From Physcomitrium patens (lineage: Eukaryota; Streptophyta; Bryopsida; Funariales; Funariaceae): 64,000 nt of DNA. The position numbers were made by a program, and so were the translations under genes. Positions within the stretch are counted from its first letter, which is position 1; the number at the start of each line of letters is the position of its first letter. The stretch spans positions 186,001 through 250,000 of the forward strand of contig NC_037266.1 of NCBI RefSeq assembly GCF_000002425.4, given 5' to 3'. The notes beneath the pieces were generated by a model. That model worked only from the letters and a program-made list of their open reading frames with translations, was not told the DNA's origin and did not search any database. Shown one piece after another: positions 24,920 to 37,104 of this stretch.

Positions 24920-26050
24920 TTTCAAATCAAATTAGCAAGGCTTGAAGAAAAGACTTCTACAAATAATTTAAAGAATGCTTCTAAGCAAAGGTGTGTACAA
25001 AGGTGCATTTGGTATAATAATGCTTTTCATATCATAAAGGATTACAATAAATTTTATGATATAATGCAGCGAAAGATTATTTACTAGAAAGATGGGAAAA
25101 TAGCATTATAGGTTACAAAGGATCTCTTTCAAATCAATTTTGGCAAGGAAGATATGAGAGCATTGATTCAAGACTATTTAATAAAACATGAAATAACAAC
25201 ACAAGTTAGTATAAGTTATGGTGCCAAAATAGATGATGATTTTGATGGAAATATAGAGACAAGTGGATTTTAGATTTCTATTATTTCTACAATGCAAAAA
25301 GGCAAAATGCCTCAAGAAGCATTATTAAAAACTGCAGCTACAATATGATGTGTAATAAGTTGAGAAGATTTTGTAGAAGCTCTTTCAATTCATGCATATA
25401 TTACTAAGAGTCAACATAAAGCTTTAATAAAAGAAAAGAGATGAGAGAATTTTGATGATATAAGAGAAGAAAATACTTTTAAGAGACAAACTTTAGGAGA
25501 CAAGGCTCGTCAGACAGCTTCATAAGAATTGCCTATAAAGGATATTTCAATAATATTGAGAAAAAAAAACAAAAGAGATAAAAGATAAAAGTAAATCAAT
25601 AGTTTATAAGCAACTCTTTGATATTGAAGCAACAATAGATTTAAAGGGGATGTTGAAAGAATGTGTATTAAATGACAAGGTGGAATTCACATTGAAAGAG
25701 ATTTTGAAAATTGCAAAGAAGGAGTTTCATGATGTTATCATTGAAAATATTTAAAAGAAGAGACAATTAATGGGCGAATCTGGAATGAGTCATGCTATTG
25801 ATATAAGATTTTTTAAAAATGAAGAAGAAAGTGATAAAGGTTACAAGTAATCAATAATTAAAAAGAATGGTTATAAACAACAAGTACATTTTAAAGATTA
25901 TAGTGATAAAGAAATACAAGCTTCAAGCCATTGTACTCAGAAGCATTGAGCAAGTGCAACTACAGAAATATTGGCAAAAGTAGGTGATATAGAAGAACCA
26001 ATTGTTGCTTTAGTTGACCATGGTTCCAAAATAAATCTTATGTGAGTATA
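24920..26050 (+). pseudogene. Element B gag end and aspartic protease
   Basis: After the solo LTR the B polyprotein resumes. There is a linker with a WYNNAFHIIKDYNKFYD-like block (about 25010) and a long charged region with several stops. The protease start at about 25995-26040 reads VALVDHGSKINLM, so the catalytic aspartate and glycine of the D-x-G motif are present. The protease is then cut at 26050 by an insertion, and its remainder begins at 27287. In the expected uninterrupted reading a TGA stands directly after the LM residues. Confidence 0.6.
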
Positions 26051-27286
26051 AATTTCACCCCTCTATTCAAATTATAAGATGGCCTCTATTAAGAGTTGTT
26101 TGTAATAGATAGTGTGAAATAAAAGATGCAATGAATAAAAAAAAAAAAAAAAAAAAAAAAAACAACAACAACACAGAGAAGTGAGAGAAATATATACAAG
26201 CATATACACACTCCAAAACTTAGTCACAGTCTATTCATTATATTTTTATCTAGTAAAAAATAAAAGTAAAAAATAAAAAATATATTTTTAGATATACAAT
26301 TTTTTTGTATTTTTAATGGTATAAAAAATATGTAAATCCGAGTTACTATGAGTAAGTTATGAAGGTTTGAAACAACAAGTATATAAACAAAAGATTAAGT
26401 AAAAATATTTTACCTCAAGGATAATTTACTTATAGATCAAGGGTTTGAGTCTCACCAAGGTTCACATGTAGTGCGTAAGGGTTGTCTAAGAGAGGCCACG
26501 AGGCCTTAGTCTTATCCTCCTAACTACCTTCAAAGTGCTACAACCCATATAGGACTTATGCACCTCCCTTCCTACAAGAACTACACTAGCTGCTGGTCCT
26601 TCTATTTTCTACTAGAAAGACCAACATTTTTACAATTTTGACCACACCATGGTATTTAAAAATATCCAATTAGACTAAAAACCTTGTATGGCCTTCAAAT
26701 CTTACTCCATTTCTTCATAATGGCTTCCCAAGTGGTAAAAGTCATTTTTAATAAGGTCTTGAAAATTGCTCTCAAATTTTCTAAAAAAATTTAAATAAAT
26801 TCTAAATAAATTCTAAAAAATCTTATAATATTTCTATAATGCTAATATCTATTTAAGACTACAATTTCCTATCTTGATGATTTTTTATAGTAAAAAAATC
26901 AATTTAAATCCACTATAAATCTTACTTTTTGTATAAATAACTAAAATGACATGAGGTTTTTTCTCATGCTTTTTTTTTCTAACTACTAACTAACATTTAT
27001 AGTTTTTATAAGTAATACATATAGCTCTAAGATCAATACATATATATATATATATATATATTGATCTTAGTAACTAATCCTTATTACATAATAATAAGTA
27101 AATATACTAAATCAACTAAAATAATTGCCTCCAAGACTTATTAAGACTCCATTTCTTTTCCACTAATACTATTCTTCTTCCTTTAACCTCTTGTAAGCAC
27201 ATCTTCACCTAAACATTGTAATTTTTGCACTCTACATGTATTCTTTTGACCTGAAATAACTAGTGAGTCAATTTGATGACTCACAC
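26051..27286. mobile_element. 1.2 kb insertion in the element B protease
   Basis: The protease frame is coherent if 26051-27286 and one copy of TATA are removed. TATA at 26047-26050 and 27287-27290 is the probable target duplication. The insert is non-coding. It has an A-run of about 27 bases at 26137, a palindromic GAGTCAATTTGATGACTC near its right end, and an (AT)n run at 27043. Around 26440-26460 the string GGGTTTGAGTCTCACC resembles a tRNA-type B box, so part may be an old SINE. Its class is uncertain. Confidence 0.5.
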
Positions 27287-29165
27287 TATATAAGAAGCGG
27301 AGGTGGCCAATTGATATGGAACATATATGGACAATACTAGTGGCTAATAATATATGAGGCAAATTATATGGAGCTTGCCCAAATGTTAAAATCTAGATTC
27401 GAGATGTTGCATCAGAAGAACATTTCTTTGTTCAAGATACAACATCATATCCATTGATTTTAAGACAACATTATATTACAATAACTGAGATGGAAACAAA
27501 AGTTTTTCATGATAATTCAACTTATTCACAAATATGAAGTGAAGATGGAAGGAAAGTTGTACAATTTCTGACCATGTCTCCTAATCATGAATGAAATCAA
27601 GATAGGTTGAGGGAGAAGCTATTATCAAAAGTTGTTGAAGAATTTAAGGATTCTGGAGAAGTACCACTATAAAGTGGGATTATAGATGTATAAAAGAAGA
27701 GGTACTCTCGTAAGATGTAGATGCCTTTGATAGAAGTTTTATTGATATTTTTTAAAATAGAATTATTATGTATAAAAAAGTTGAAGATTTAAAACAGAAC
27801 AATAATATTGAAAAGAAATTATATAAATTAGGAACTTTAGAAGATGATGAGAGGATTTTAGGAGTTTATGAAGAAAATGGATTAGAAGATCCTTTGGAAT
27901 TAATTACATCTATTAGATTAGGAGATGATGATAAGATTGTAGAAATATATTCAAGAGAGGTTTATACTATTCTTGAATCTTTTGAAGTACCAGAAGTTAT
28001 TGTCAAGACAAAATATAAAATAATAGATAAGAAGGTAAAACCTATTGCTGGATCTTTATCAGAAGATTCTATAGAACAAATAGAAGAAGCATCAAAGAAA
28101 AAAAATTTAAGACATCCAAAGAATATTAGACATTAATTTACAAAAGAGACTTTTGAAGAAATGAAGATTGGATGTGATGGTTCCTTATTACCAACAAAGA
28201 TTGAATATTTTAAAGAAATGCTTAAAAAATGAGATAAATCATTTATCTTTGGACCTCATGAAATAGGATGTGTTAATCCTAATATTATTGTTCCTATAGT
28301 TATCTTCATAGTACCACATGTGCCTTGAAATTTAAGGCCAATTCTTGTGTCAAGGGCACATTTACCTAATTTGGTTGAACTATTGAAGGAAAAAATGCAA
28401 ATGAAGATTTTGGAGTCTTTTTTTGCTCTATATTCTAATCGTTGGTTTACAATGCCTAAGAAAAATGGATCATTATGCTTTATTCAAGATATGCAATTAA
28501 TAAATGTAGTAATTATTAGAAATAGAGGTATAGGATCTTCAGTAGATGAGTTTGTAGAAGCATTTGCAGGAAGGGCAATTTATTCAATGGATGATTTATA
28601 TTCAAGTTATAATCAATTTCAACTTGTAAATAGAAGTAGAAATTTAACAACAATGAAAATGCTACTTGGACTATTTAAAATATGTATTCTTCTACACAGA
28701 GCTACAAACTCAATTGTACATATGATGAAGGGTATGAACAAGGTATTGAGGGACTTCATTCTTGAAAAAACTATGTCTTTTTTAGATGATGTTGCTATCA
28801 AAGGATGTAAAGAAGAAGAAAAGGATGAGACCTTAGATGAGAAGGGGTGTCATAAGTATATTATTGATCATATACAAGATTGTGAAAAGATTTTAACTTG
28901 ACTTGAAGAAGTTCATCTTATACTTTCAAGAGCAAAACCTACATTTGGAATATAAGAGATTATCATTGTTGGACACATGTGTAGATTTTATAGGAGAAAA
29001 TTAGATTTTAGTAAAATTGATGTAATTGAAAGAATGAAGGATATAAGTGATTCTTTAACAAAAGTATGCAAGTTTTTAAGAGCTTGTATATTTTATTGTA
29101 TTTGGATTCCTCATTATGCTTATATAGGAGATCTATTATATGAATTATTATGTAAAGGTTGTTGA
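27287..29165 (+). pseudogene. Element B protease remainder and reverse transcriptase
   Basis: The segment opens with RWPIDMEH, a GACPNVKI-like block and QDTTSYPLILRQHYIT (protease end), then the linker frame 27768-28136. The reverse transcriptase follows: RWFTMPKKNGSLCFIQDMQ (about 28440), IYSMDDLYSSYNQF (about 28575), and the catalytic SFLDDVAIKGC (Asp codons at 28785-28790). The FLDD..IKG form separates B from elements A and C, whose box is FLDDF or FLDEF. Stops break it at 28136, 28207, 28328 and 28899. The stretch 28347-28901 is still open for 184 codons, the longest intact RT piece in the window. Confidence 0.75.
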
Positions 29166-29880
29166 TGTAAATGGGAAAAAAAATATATTAAAGTAATATA
29201 AAAGCTACAGGTATTATTATTAACACCTCTAATATTAAGAAGAATTGATAATAAGAGTAATAGGCAAGTAATACTTACTGTGGATATAAGTACTATTCCT
29301 ATCGAATGACTTGTGGATTAAGATGATTCAAGTAGAAAAAAATTTACACTTTGATTTGGAGCAAAAGTTTTAAGTACTTGTCAATGTACATATTTGTAGG
29401 TTAAGAAAGAACTATAGGAAGCTGTTTCAGCTATGAAAGTTGAAAAGGATTATTTGATTGGTACTATGGTAGTAATTGAAACAGATTGTTTGTCATAACT
29501 TGGAATGATTATTAATTCTTCAATACTGGATACTGTAATACTAAGATGAATTACTTATATTAAGTCATTAAATCCTAAATTTAAGCATGTTGCTGAAAAA
29601 GATAATTTGGTGGCGGACATGTTATCTTGAGCAAGATATGAAAGAAAAGACAAGATGATTGAAGATATTTATGATCTTGGAACAAAATTCTATTCAATAT
29701 CAAATCTTAATAAGGAAGATAAGATATTTTTTGAAAAGCTTTATGAAGGAGAATTATTAGAAATTGGTCTTTATTTGAATACCTTGAGTAAACAAGAAAA
29801 TTGATCAACAAAAAAATTTAATCAAATAAGAAAAAAAAGGCTTATGAATTTTTGCTTCAAAAAAGGTTCTTACGGAAGAG
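29166..29880 (+). pseudogene. Element B RNase H region
   Basis: Translation through stops gives a VILTVDIS start (about 29270), a tract with ETDCLS (about 29480) and the closing HVAEKDNLVADMLS (about 29588-29628), which is the RNase H order DSS...D...D of gypsy elements. Decay is strong and no open frame exceeds 60 codons. The linker to integrase follows up to 29880. Confidence 0.55.
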
Positions 29881-29931
29881 ACAAACTATTCGTCTTGGCA
29901 TGGAATTGGAATGCCAAGACGAATAGTTTGT
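29881..29931. repeat. Perfect 21 bp-arm hairpin in element B
   Basis: The arms 29881-29901 and 29911-29931 are exact reverse complements around a 9 bp loop. The right arm is ordinary integrase-linker coding sequence (MPRRIVC frame). The left arm is an inverted copy of it that replaces the expected linker. Confidence 0.9.
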
Positions 29932-31146
29932 ACCAAAGAAGATCAACAAAGATTACTCAAGAAATTTCATGATAGTCTATAGGCGGGATATAGAGGAATT
30001 TGGGTTACTTTTGCTAAATTGAAGGAATGATATTGGTGGAAGAATATGTATCAAGATGTAACTTCATTTGTAGAATCTTATATAAGTTGTTAGATGTATT
30101 CAAATATATGACATTCAGATGGATTACATCTGACATATCCTTTGGCTATTCATTTTAAATTGGTTGTAGATTTGATTATTATGCTGATAGAATTATGGAA
30201 AATGAGATATTTATCTTTGGCTTGTGAAGATTTATCAAACCAAGTAGAAGGCAAGGTACTAAGAATAAAGTCCATACATCAAATTTGCAAGTTTTTACTT
30301 GAAGATGTTATTTGTCGCTATAGATGTGTAGAAAAGATTAGTGCAAATTGTAGAGAATTGGATCCACATGAAGCTCGTGAATTTTTTAAGAGATGTGAGA
30401 TTAAATTATCATTGACTATTGCTTATAATCTAAAAGGGAATGCAAAGAGTGAATATGGACATCCACCAATTATAAAAGCACATGTTAAAGCTTGCAATGG
30501 AAGAATGAGAGAATGGCCTCAATTTCTATTTTATGCATTATGGGCTGATTGAACAACACATAGTTAAGTAACAGGATATATGCCAATTGAACTTATAACA
30601 TGTCAAAAAGTAATAATACCAATTAAAGAACATGTGCCAACTTGGAGTATGCTATCATAGGAAGATGGATTCACAAGGGAGGAATTGTTAGCTATTAGAA
30701 TTTGGCAACTTGAATAAAGATCAGAAGATGTCAAACTAACATTAGAAAGGTTACGAAAGGTAAGATTAGGAAATAAAACTCGATTTGATAAGCAACATTG
30801 ATTGACGCCTACACCAATTGAAGAAGATGATTGGGTACTTGTTTATGATAGTAGTTTGGATAATCAACATAGTATTTTGCATAATTTTTCAAAACATTGA
30901 TTTGAATCATATGTAATAGTAATGGTTCATAATAGTGCCACATATTCATTTAGGGAGTTAGATGGTATGAGATTGAAGGAACCTATTGCTGGCAGACGAG
31001 TGAAGATTTTTAAAAGACGACATAGAGAAATCAATATAGATGATCATATTGAATATATCAATATTTTTGAAGAAAATAATTGCTTTGAAGAAGATGGTAA
31101 AAATAAAAATGAAGGATTTGATGAAAAAAACAAAGAGAATGTGTAA
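29911..31146 (+). pseudogene. Element B integrase
   Basis: The zinc-finger remnant has a histidine in KFHD (about 29965) and a decayed cysteine pair near 30090. The catalytic core is mostly open at 30142-30552. The first Asp is in VVDLII (about 30166). The second block reads SANCRELD, where the family pattern suggests an Asp at the Asn position. The glutamate is in KSEYGHPP (about 30450). The C-terminal part reads YDSSLDNQHS and FRELDG, and the frame ends with an acidic tail and stop at 31146. There is no chromodomain. Family recognition rests on the SNQVEG motif and overall order. Confidence 0.75.
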
Positions 31147-31211
31147 CACCAATTATAATATATAATTCATTTGGCACATGCCGGAGGATGCGCAGGTTAA
31201 GAGGGAGTAGA

Positions 31212-32540
31212 TGTCATATTAAAACATGATTATATGGTGAAAATATGACTAAAAATGATTTTTTTAAAATTAATATTCCTTTATATTCATTCAATAAGAA
31301 TTAAATATATTTTAATAAGGCTTTTATGAAAGCTTCTTAGCCTATTTTCTTCTCTTAATAGCAAATAAATAAAAATTAACTAGTATTTTTACTTTCTAGG
31401 ATATAAAAATTCTTTTATTATCTTAGAAAGGCCATAAATTGATAAAATTAGATTAGAAGAAGTAAATAATTAGTATAGTTGATATAGAGATTAAGTTGAA
31501 GATAGGATTGGACTAAAAAATCTATAGGATAGATTATTGATATCCGGAGGTTGACTATTTGTGAGACAAGATTGAAATGAGACCTTTGGCCACTAAAATG
31601 ACACCCTAGGGCAAAATAGGGTTTCATTCAAATATCGAAGATTAGGATTTGAAAGTTAGGTTAGAGCTTGTTCCAAAGATGTAAGGTTGGTTTTGGTTGA
31701 ATTTGGAGAGAATTAGTAATTGTTGTTGGAAGTCAAGGTTTGTATTGGCAACTTAGGATTTATGCAATGAAATTAGGGCTAGTACTCTTAGCTAGTTCGT
31801 AAAATTGGTTTCTCATCTATAGTTCAAATTTTGATAGTGCTTGGATAATTAGGTGTTTTTAAGTGTATGTAAAATTTTGTAGTAATCCAATAATGAAATT
31901 GGGAGATATTTGGGTTTTGATACAAGTACATATCAGAAATTGGCAGTTTGGAATTGGATAGGATTTTTGTGATATCTAGAGATCTATCAATCAGATGAAG
32001 GTCAAAATTTGGCATAGTATTGAAAGACTTGAAGATCAAGTTGCAAACCAATTTTGAGCCAAAGTTAATAGTTGGAGAAGGAAAAATCACTGCTAGAATT
32101 TTTTCTTCACCTTTCGATTGGCACTTGAGTGACATTAGTACAATTTTTGGATGTTTTCTCAAAATCTATAAGATAGATTGGACTGAGAATTATTAAGCAT
32201 CTGAAAGACTGACATTGATAATTTCATGCAAAATTTCACATAAAGTAGATAGTCAGATTAGAAGTTACAAATTATCAAAGCTCACTGATTAAAATTAGGG
32301 CTTACAAGAAAAATCTAAATTACTTAAATATAAAAGTAATAAGATAATTGAGGTTTATGTATCAAGGAGGCTACTAAGAAGAGTGTTTATTAGCACTTTT
32401 GAATCAAAATTTGGATTATATTTTTCTCATATGGATGAAACCTATTAGGATTTCTTGGATGTTTGTAAAACACAACCTCACCTTCTACAGCTAGGTGTTT
32501 GGTGCATTCCCAAGCAAGATGACACATAATATGTTTGCAT
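31212..32540 (+). mobile_element. 3' LTR of gypsy element B
   Basis: It is preceded by a purine-rich AAGAGGGAGTAGA tract (polypurine primer) and begins TGTCATATT. It matches 13507-14821 over its full length, with mainly transition differences. Its right end, GTTTGCA, is followed by TCTAT, the probable partner of TCTGT at 13502. The D3 LTR resumes immediately after. Confidence 0.8.
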
Positions 32541-32653
32541 CTATAAAGCTTCTTGGAAGCTTTTGTAGAAGACTTTATGAAATTAATCTATATTTACCTA
32601 CTTCTATTTAATCATATAAGTAACTATTGAGATAAATGTATATGTCCGTGATA
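32541..32653 (-). mobile_element. Chromovirus D3 5' LTR, right part
   Basis: On the minus strand this starts TATCACGGACATA (TG changed to TA) and matches the first 110 bp of the D1 LTR, including the GAAGCTTC-type repeats. It joins in sequence to 13506 once element B is removed. Confidence 0.75.
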
Positions 32654-32960
32654 ACTACTTATCTAAGAGCTATATAATAACATTCTATAGAACCTCTAAT
32701 AGGTGTCTAATTTGAGAGACACATGTCTTAACTTGCAAGGCAAGTTTTCTATATGTATACCACATTATTAGCTTATACCACAAGTTATTAATATGTGTGA
32801 CATGTGATTAACTTATTTATTAAGTTTATAAACTACAAATTACCTATAAATATGTATTATGGTGAAACTACGTGTATATAGCTTTTGAGAAGCAACTTTA
32901 AAAGATATTATAAAATTAATCTTCTTTTACCTACTTCTATTTATTCTTATTACTTAAATA
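32654..32960 (-). mobile_element. Second D-family LTR fragment
   Basis: Minus-strand similarity to the D1 LTR restarts here. Blocks include CTATAGAACCTC, CTTGCAAGGCAAG, and a GCTTTTGAGAAGC and TTTTACCTACTTC end. It is a partial copy next to the D3 LTR end, fading into AT microsatellite. Confidence 0.6.
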
Positions 32961-32962
32961 AG

Positions 32963-33033
<71 letters not shown>

Positions 33034-33160
33034 TATAATATTTTGGATCAAAAATCTTCTTTTTAGTCTTTTTAGCTATAAAAAACTTAATCTTTATTTG
33101 TTAGATCATAAAAGTTTAAATATATGTATTATAAAAGAAATAATAACTATTACTATTAAT

Positions 33161-33208
<48 letters not shown>

Positions 33209-33592
33209 TAAAAGAAATAATTAAATGTAGACATTTAATTTAATGACTTATTAATGTAAAAATAATAAATTATTATTTTTAATTAAAATAATTTTTAAAA
33301 TTTTAATTAAAATATTTGAAATCAGATATTAACTATGTAAAATATTTTTCGTAAAAAATATTATTTTATTTAAAATTAGATATTATTTTTTACACAAATC
33401 TTATGATTTATGAAAATTTCTTAATTTTGTGAGTAGACTTAAATTTTAATAATTAATATTGTATCTTCACATTATAAACTTTAACTTTTAGCATACCAAC
33501 CATGTTAAAGAAACTTAGAACTTTATACATAGATTTGCAATTTTTAATTCTTACTAATTTTTAAAAATCAAAGCAAGAAGATGAATCTTTTA

Positions 33593-33635
<43 letters not shown>

Positions 33636-34090
33636 AAAAAATTATAAAATAAAAAAATACCTAATAAAATACTTTCTATTACTTTAGTTATATATAAAAT
33701 ATTTGTGTAATTCTCTCCATGTGTCTGAATCCTTTACATTTTCTTCATAACTCTACAAAGTCATTCATTTAGAATTACTTTTACAAAATTAAAAAAAATT
33801 AATTATTGAAATATTATATCATGTTTCTTCTTAGTATCTAATCTTAAAAAATCTTATCAAATCTATTCTAATATATATATATATTTATATTTAGGTAATA
33901 GTTTTAATTTAGATAATAATAATATAATAAGTATAATTTTATTATTAGCATTTATTTTTCTTGGAATTTTTTATTCCATACATTTCTTCACATATTTTGT
34001 ACCATTTTGATTTGTTGAAAAAATATATATATCAAATAAACACTTTATTTCTTATTTTGTAATAAAACTTTTAGATCATATAAAGTAGAA

Positions 34091-34126
<36 letters not shown>

Positions 34127-35920
34127 TATTAACCGATTCAATTAACTTTACATTAGACTTTTACTAATAAGACTTAGAGAATAGATAAACTTTAATCAAT
34201 ACAGTTTAGATAATATAACAAAGGCAAGTTGGATATACTTGATGTATCTGAGAATTAAATTGAATTAGATTAAAATTAGAAATATAAATATAAAGCAACT
34301 TGAAAATTCTTAATTTACCTATAAAAATTAAAATTAAATAAAATTAAATTAGAATAAAATTAAATTAGATTAAAATCTGGACTATAAATGTAAAGTAAGC
34401 TAAGAATATTTTACTTGCTTAAGAACTAAATCTTTGAGTTAGAATATATTAAATTAAAGTATATTAAGTTAGATCAAAGTAGTAAAGTAGTAGTCTTAGC
34501 AAAAAAATAGCTATCATAATTAATTAGAAGTAGTAAAAGTGTACAAAAAACTCAAGTTGAAAGAACTTTCTTCTCTTTGATAAATTTTTCAATTTTGTTA
34601 AAATCTTACATTTTATATGGATTTTTTTAATTTTTAGACCTAGTCTAAAATTATTTATTATTCCTTATCTTTTTTGTACCAATAAAATTAATGTTATTTT
34701 AATTTAATTTATAAATATAGTTTATAAAAAATATTCTCTCTAATTAAGATTTTTTTATCTTATTTATTGGATAGAAGTTAATTGTATTGAGATTGTCGTG
34801 AAATGATGCAAATTCAAGTACAACTTATTTAGAAACTTTTTGAAATAGACTATTAAGCTTGAACAACTATTTAAAATATTGTGCTGATTTTGTAGTGTGA
34901 GATTTTGAATTTGCAAATGCCTACAATGCCAAAGTCTAGAAAAAAAAAAAAAAAGGCCAAATGAATAGATCTTTTTGACATAAAGATATTTTCAATGAAA
35001 ACCAAGTATATATTTAGTTTTAAATATTATATTAACTTTTTAACCAAATTTGTCTATAATAATTACAAGTGCATGATGTTTTTAATTATGAGATTCAAAG
35101 TCTCACATACTAAAGAATTTTGTTGAATAATTTTTGTGCTAGATTACTAGAATATATTTACATATTTAAAGTCGGTCTTTTATATAATACCTTATCTAAA
35201 GTTATTTTCTTTCCAAAATAAGAGAAAGATAGCTTATTCAAATCATATTCCACTTAAGTTTCTACTTCATGTGATATTCTATGTAAATAATGCTATAGAT
35301 GCAATAAACTTTGATACACTTGGTTTACATATTTCTGAAATTCAAATACTCCATATGAAAAATTAAAATACAACCCTACACCTCTAATGGTTGCTATGGT
35401 TTCATCTCCTTACTAACCTTTGTCTAATTTATTCTTCAATAATTGCCAACAATTTTCATAAACATTATGTAAGTTCTTTAATCATTATACTCATTGATAT
35501 TTCTTACTTTAAAACTTGTATCTTAATACTTTCTTAAATACTATTTGACATTAAGAGAAGCTTATAGCAACATTAAAATCTTATCTTGTCAATTCTATTG
35601 GATTTCGTCACATTTATATTTCAAGGACTAAAGAAGGAAGTTTATAGAGAAAAAAGTCTAAGTTGTGGTGATTATAAATTTTGGTTTATAAATATCTAAT
35701 AAGTTTATTGAATGTATAAAAATATTTTAATTATATTTTATTATTTCTATATATAGGTATTATAAAAATCTATATTTAAGAGAACTATATACTTAGGAGA
35801 AAAATAAAAAACCAAAACTATTAAATCATTTGATTAACTCATATTTCAAGGCTTCTCAATTTTAGCCAATTAAAGGATTTAATTATTACCTCTAATAAGT
35901 TTAAATGTGTGTAAATAATA
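32961..35920. other. AT-rich spacer with microsatellites
   Basis: Long (AT)n runs occur at 32967-33030, 33597-33626 and 34098-34121, and a compound (TA)n(GA)n at 33163-33208. The rest is very AT-rich with imperfect AAATTAAATTAGA-type repeats (34260-34480). Open frames here are artefacts of the repeats. No gene or retroelement domain was recognised. Confidence 0.6.
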
Positions 35921-35961
35921 ACTTTGGAACACATTAGAGGTAATATTGAAATATCACACAC

Positions 35962-36058
35962 AATTTTCACTAGCCTAAAGGTTCGACCCAACATTTTCAG
36001 AAAAGAACATCACGCACTTCTGAAAATGTTGGGTCGAACCTTTAGGCTAGTGAAAATT
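35962..36058. repeat. Perfect hairpin, 41 bp arms, 15 bp loop
   Basis: The arms 35962-36002 and 36018-36058 are exact reverse complements. The pairing ends sharply on both sides. The arms are more GC-rich than the AT-rich DNA to the left and contain GTTCGACCC, which fits the tRNA-type B box pattern. The hairpin marks the border between AT-rich spacer and gene space, about 1.05 kb upstream of the dirigent gene. Confidence 0.95.
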
Positions 36059-37104
36059 TCCCATTATTGTTTACAGGAATGTGCTTTCGTAGGGTTCAGA
36101 ATTGTTTGGATTGCGTGGGTTGGGGTTGAATATGTGACTACATGCAGGAGCGATTGTTTTACCCAATCCTCCTGACACCGCTGCGTTCTGTTAAGAATTT
36201 GTTTTGAATCTGCTTTTACTAATGGCGGACCCTTGATCGGCAGGACCAATGGGGAAACTTATCCTGTGAAAAACATGTAAATTTCTCGATTTCCTCTTCA
36301 GTTTAGATCGGAAAAGCTCATTGCTCATGGTTTGTTGTGGGAGGCTGTCTTGTGCCTCTCCGCCATTGACATCTTTCGTCGGGGCAAGTAAAAATGGAAG
36401 AAAGGAGAACATTACAGCTTGGTTTTCACACGGAACTTCCGACGTCAAGAAAGATTCCCTACCCCACGAGAGCCATGTGCTTCACATATCCTGGAGGATG
36501 AGCAGTAATTTCACATCGTTCATCTCTCTGCACAGTGCCCGAAAGCAGGCCTTAAATGCGTGATATTTGCTCATCCCGAGCAGATGCCTCTTTCAGCTTG
36601 TGGGTGTGCTAGAACTGGTCAGACTTCTCCATCTTCCTCTGCTTAGTGTTCTTTCATGTACCAGTAGGATTGTGGATGATGTAGCGACTTACATTTTGAG
36701 TTTTGGGTACTAGCTGCCTGTGTGATGTATATCGAGCCATTGCATCAGCAGCCGAGAGGAATGTAATGAACTCAGCTGCTTGTGAGACCAACAGAGCTCG
36801 AATAACTGCTGTGGTTAAGAATGTGTTTACGTTTTTGAAACTTCCTCGCTGGTGGTTGTTTAGTCTTGTGAGATAGGGAATTTCATTTCATTCCATTAAA
36901 CACTCAAGAAACTGCTTGCTAGAGTTTGAATGATTAGCAGAAGGGAGTACACAGGCTTCCATTGATTTCGTCGATCAAATCCCATGAATCGGCCCAGATT
37001 TCTGAAAGTTACCATCGGTATTGCTCTAAGACATGTCTTGGAAATGTGTTTTGCATAAATTGTAACAGGTGAAAGGGTTTTGGCATTTCGGCGAGGGTAC
37101 CACA
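36059..37104 (+). promoter_or_regulatory. Upstream and 5' UTR region of the dirigent gene
   Basis: This is GC-richer DNA with no retroelement motif and no convincing coding frame. The string TTGTAACAG at 37060-37068 directly before the coding exon could be a 3' splice site of a 5' UTR intron. No TATA box could be assigned with confidence. The region presumably holds the promoter. Confidence 0.4.

Noticed and set aside
26042-27294. Apparent intron with GTGAGT start and AG end in the element B protease
   Set aside because: Removing it by splice sites breaks the protease frame. Removing 26051-27286 plus one TATA keeps the frame, so an insertion with target duplication fits better.
32885-33211. 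108-codon frame
   Set aside because: It runs through (AT)n and (GA)n microsatellites (Tyr-Ile and Arg-Glu repeats).
35985-36000. tRNA gene suggested by a B box
   Set aside because: No A box or cloverleaf can be formed. The sequence is part of a perfect hairpin.
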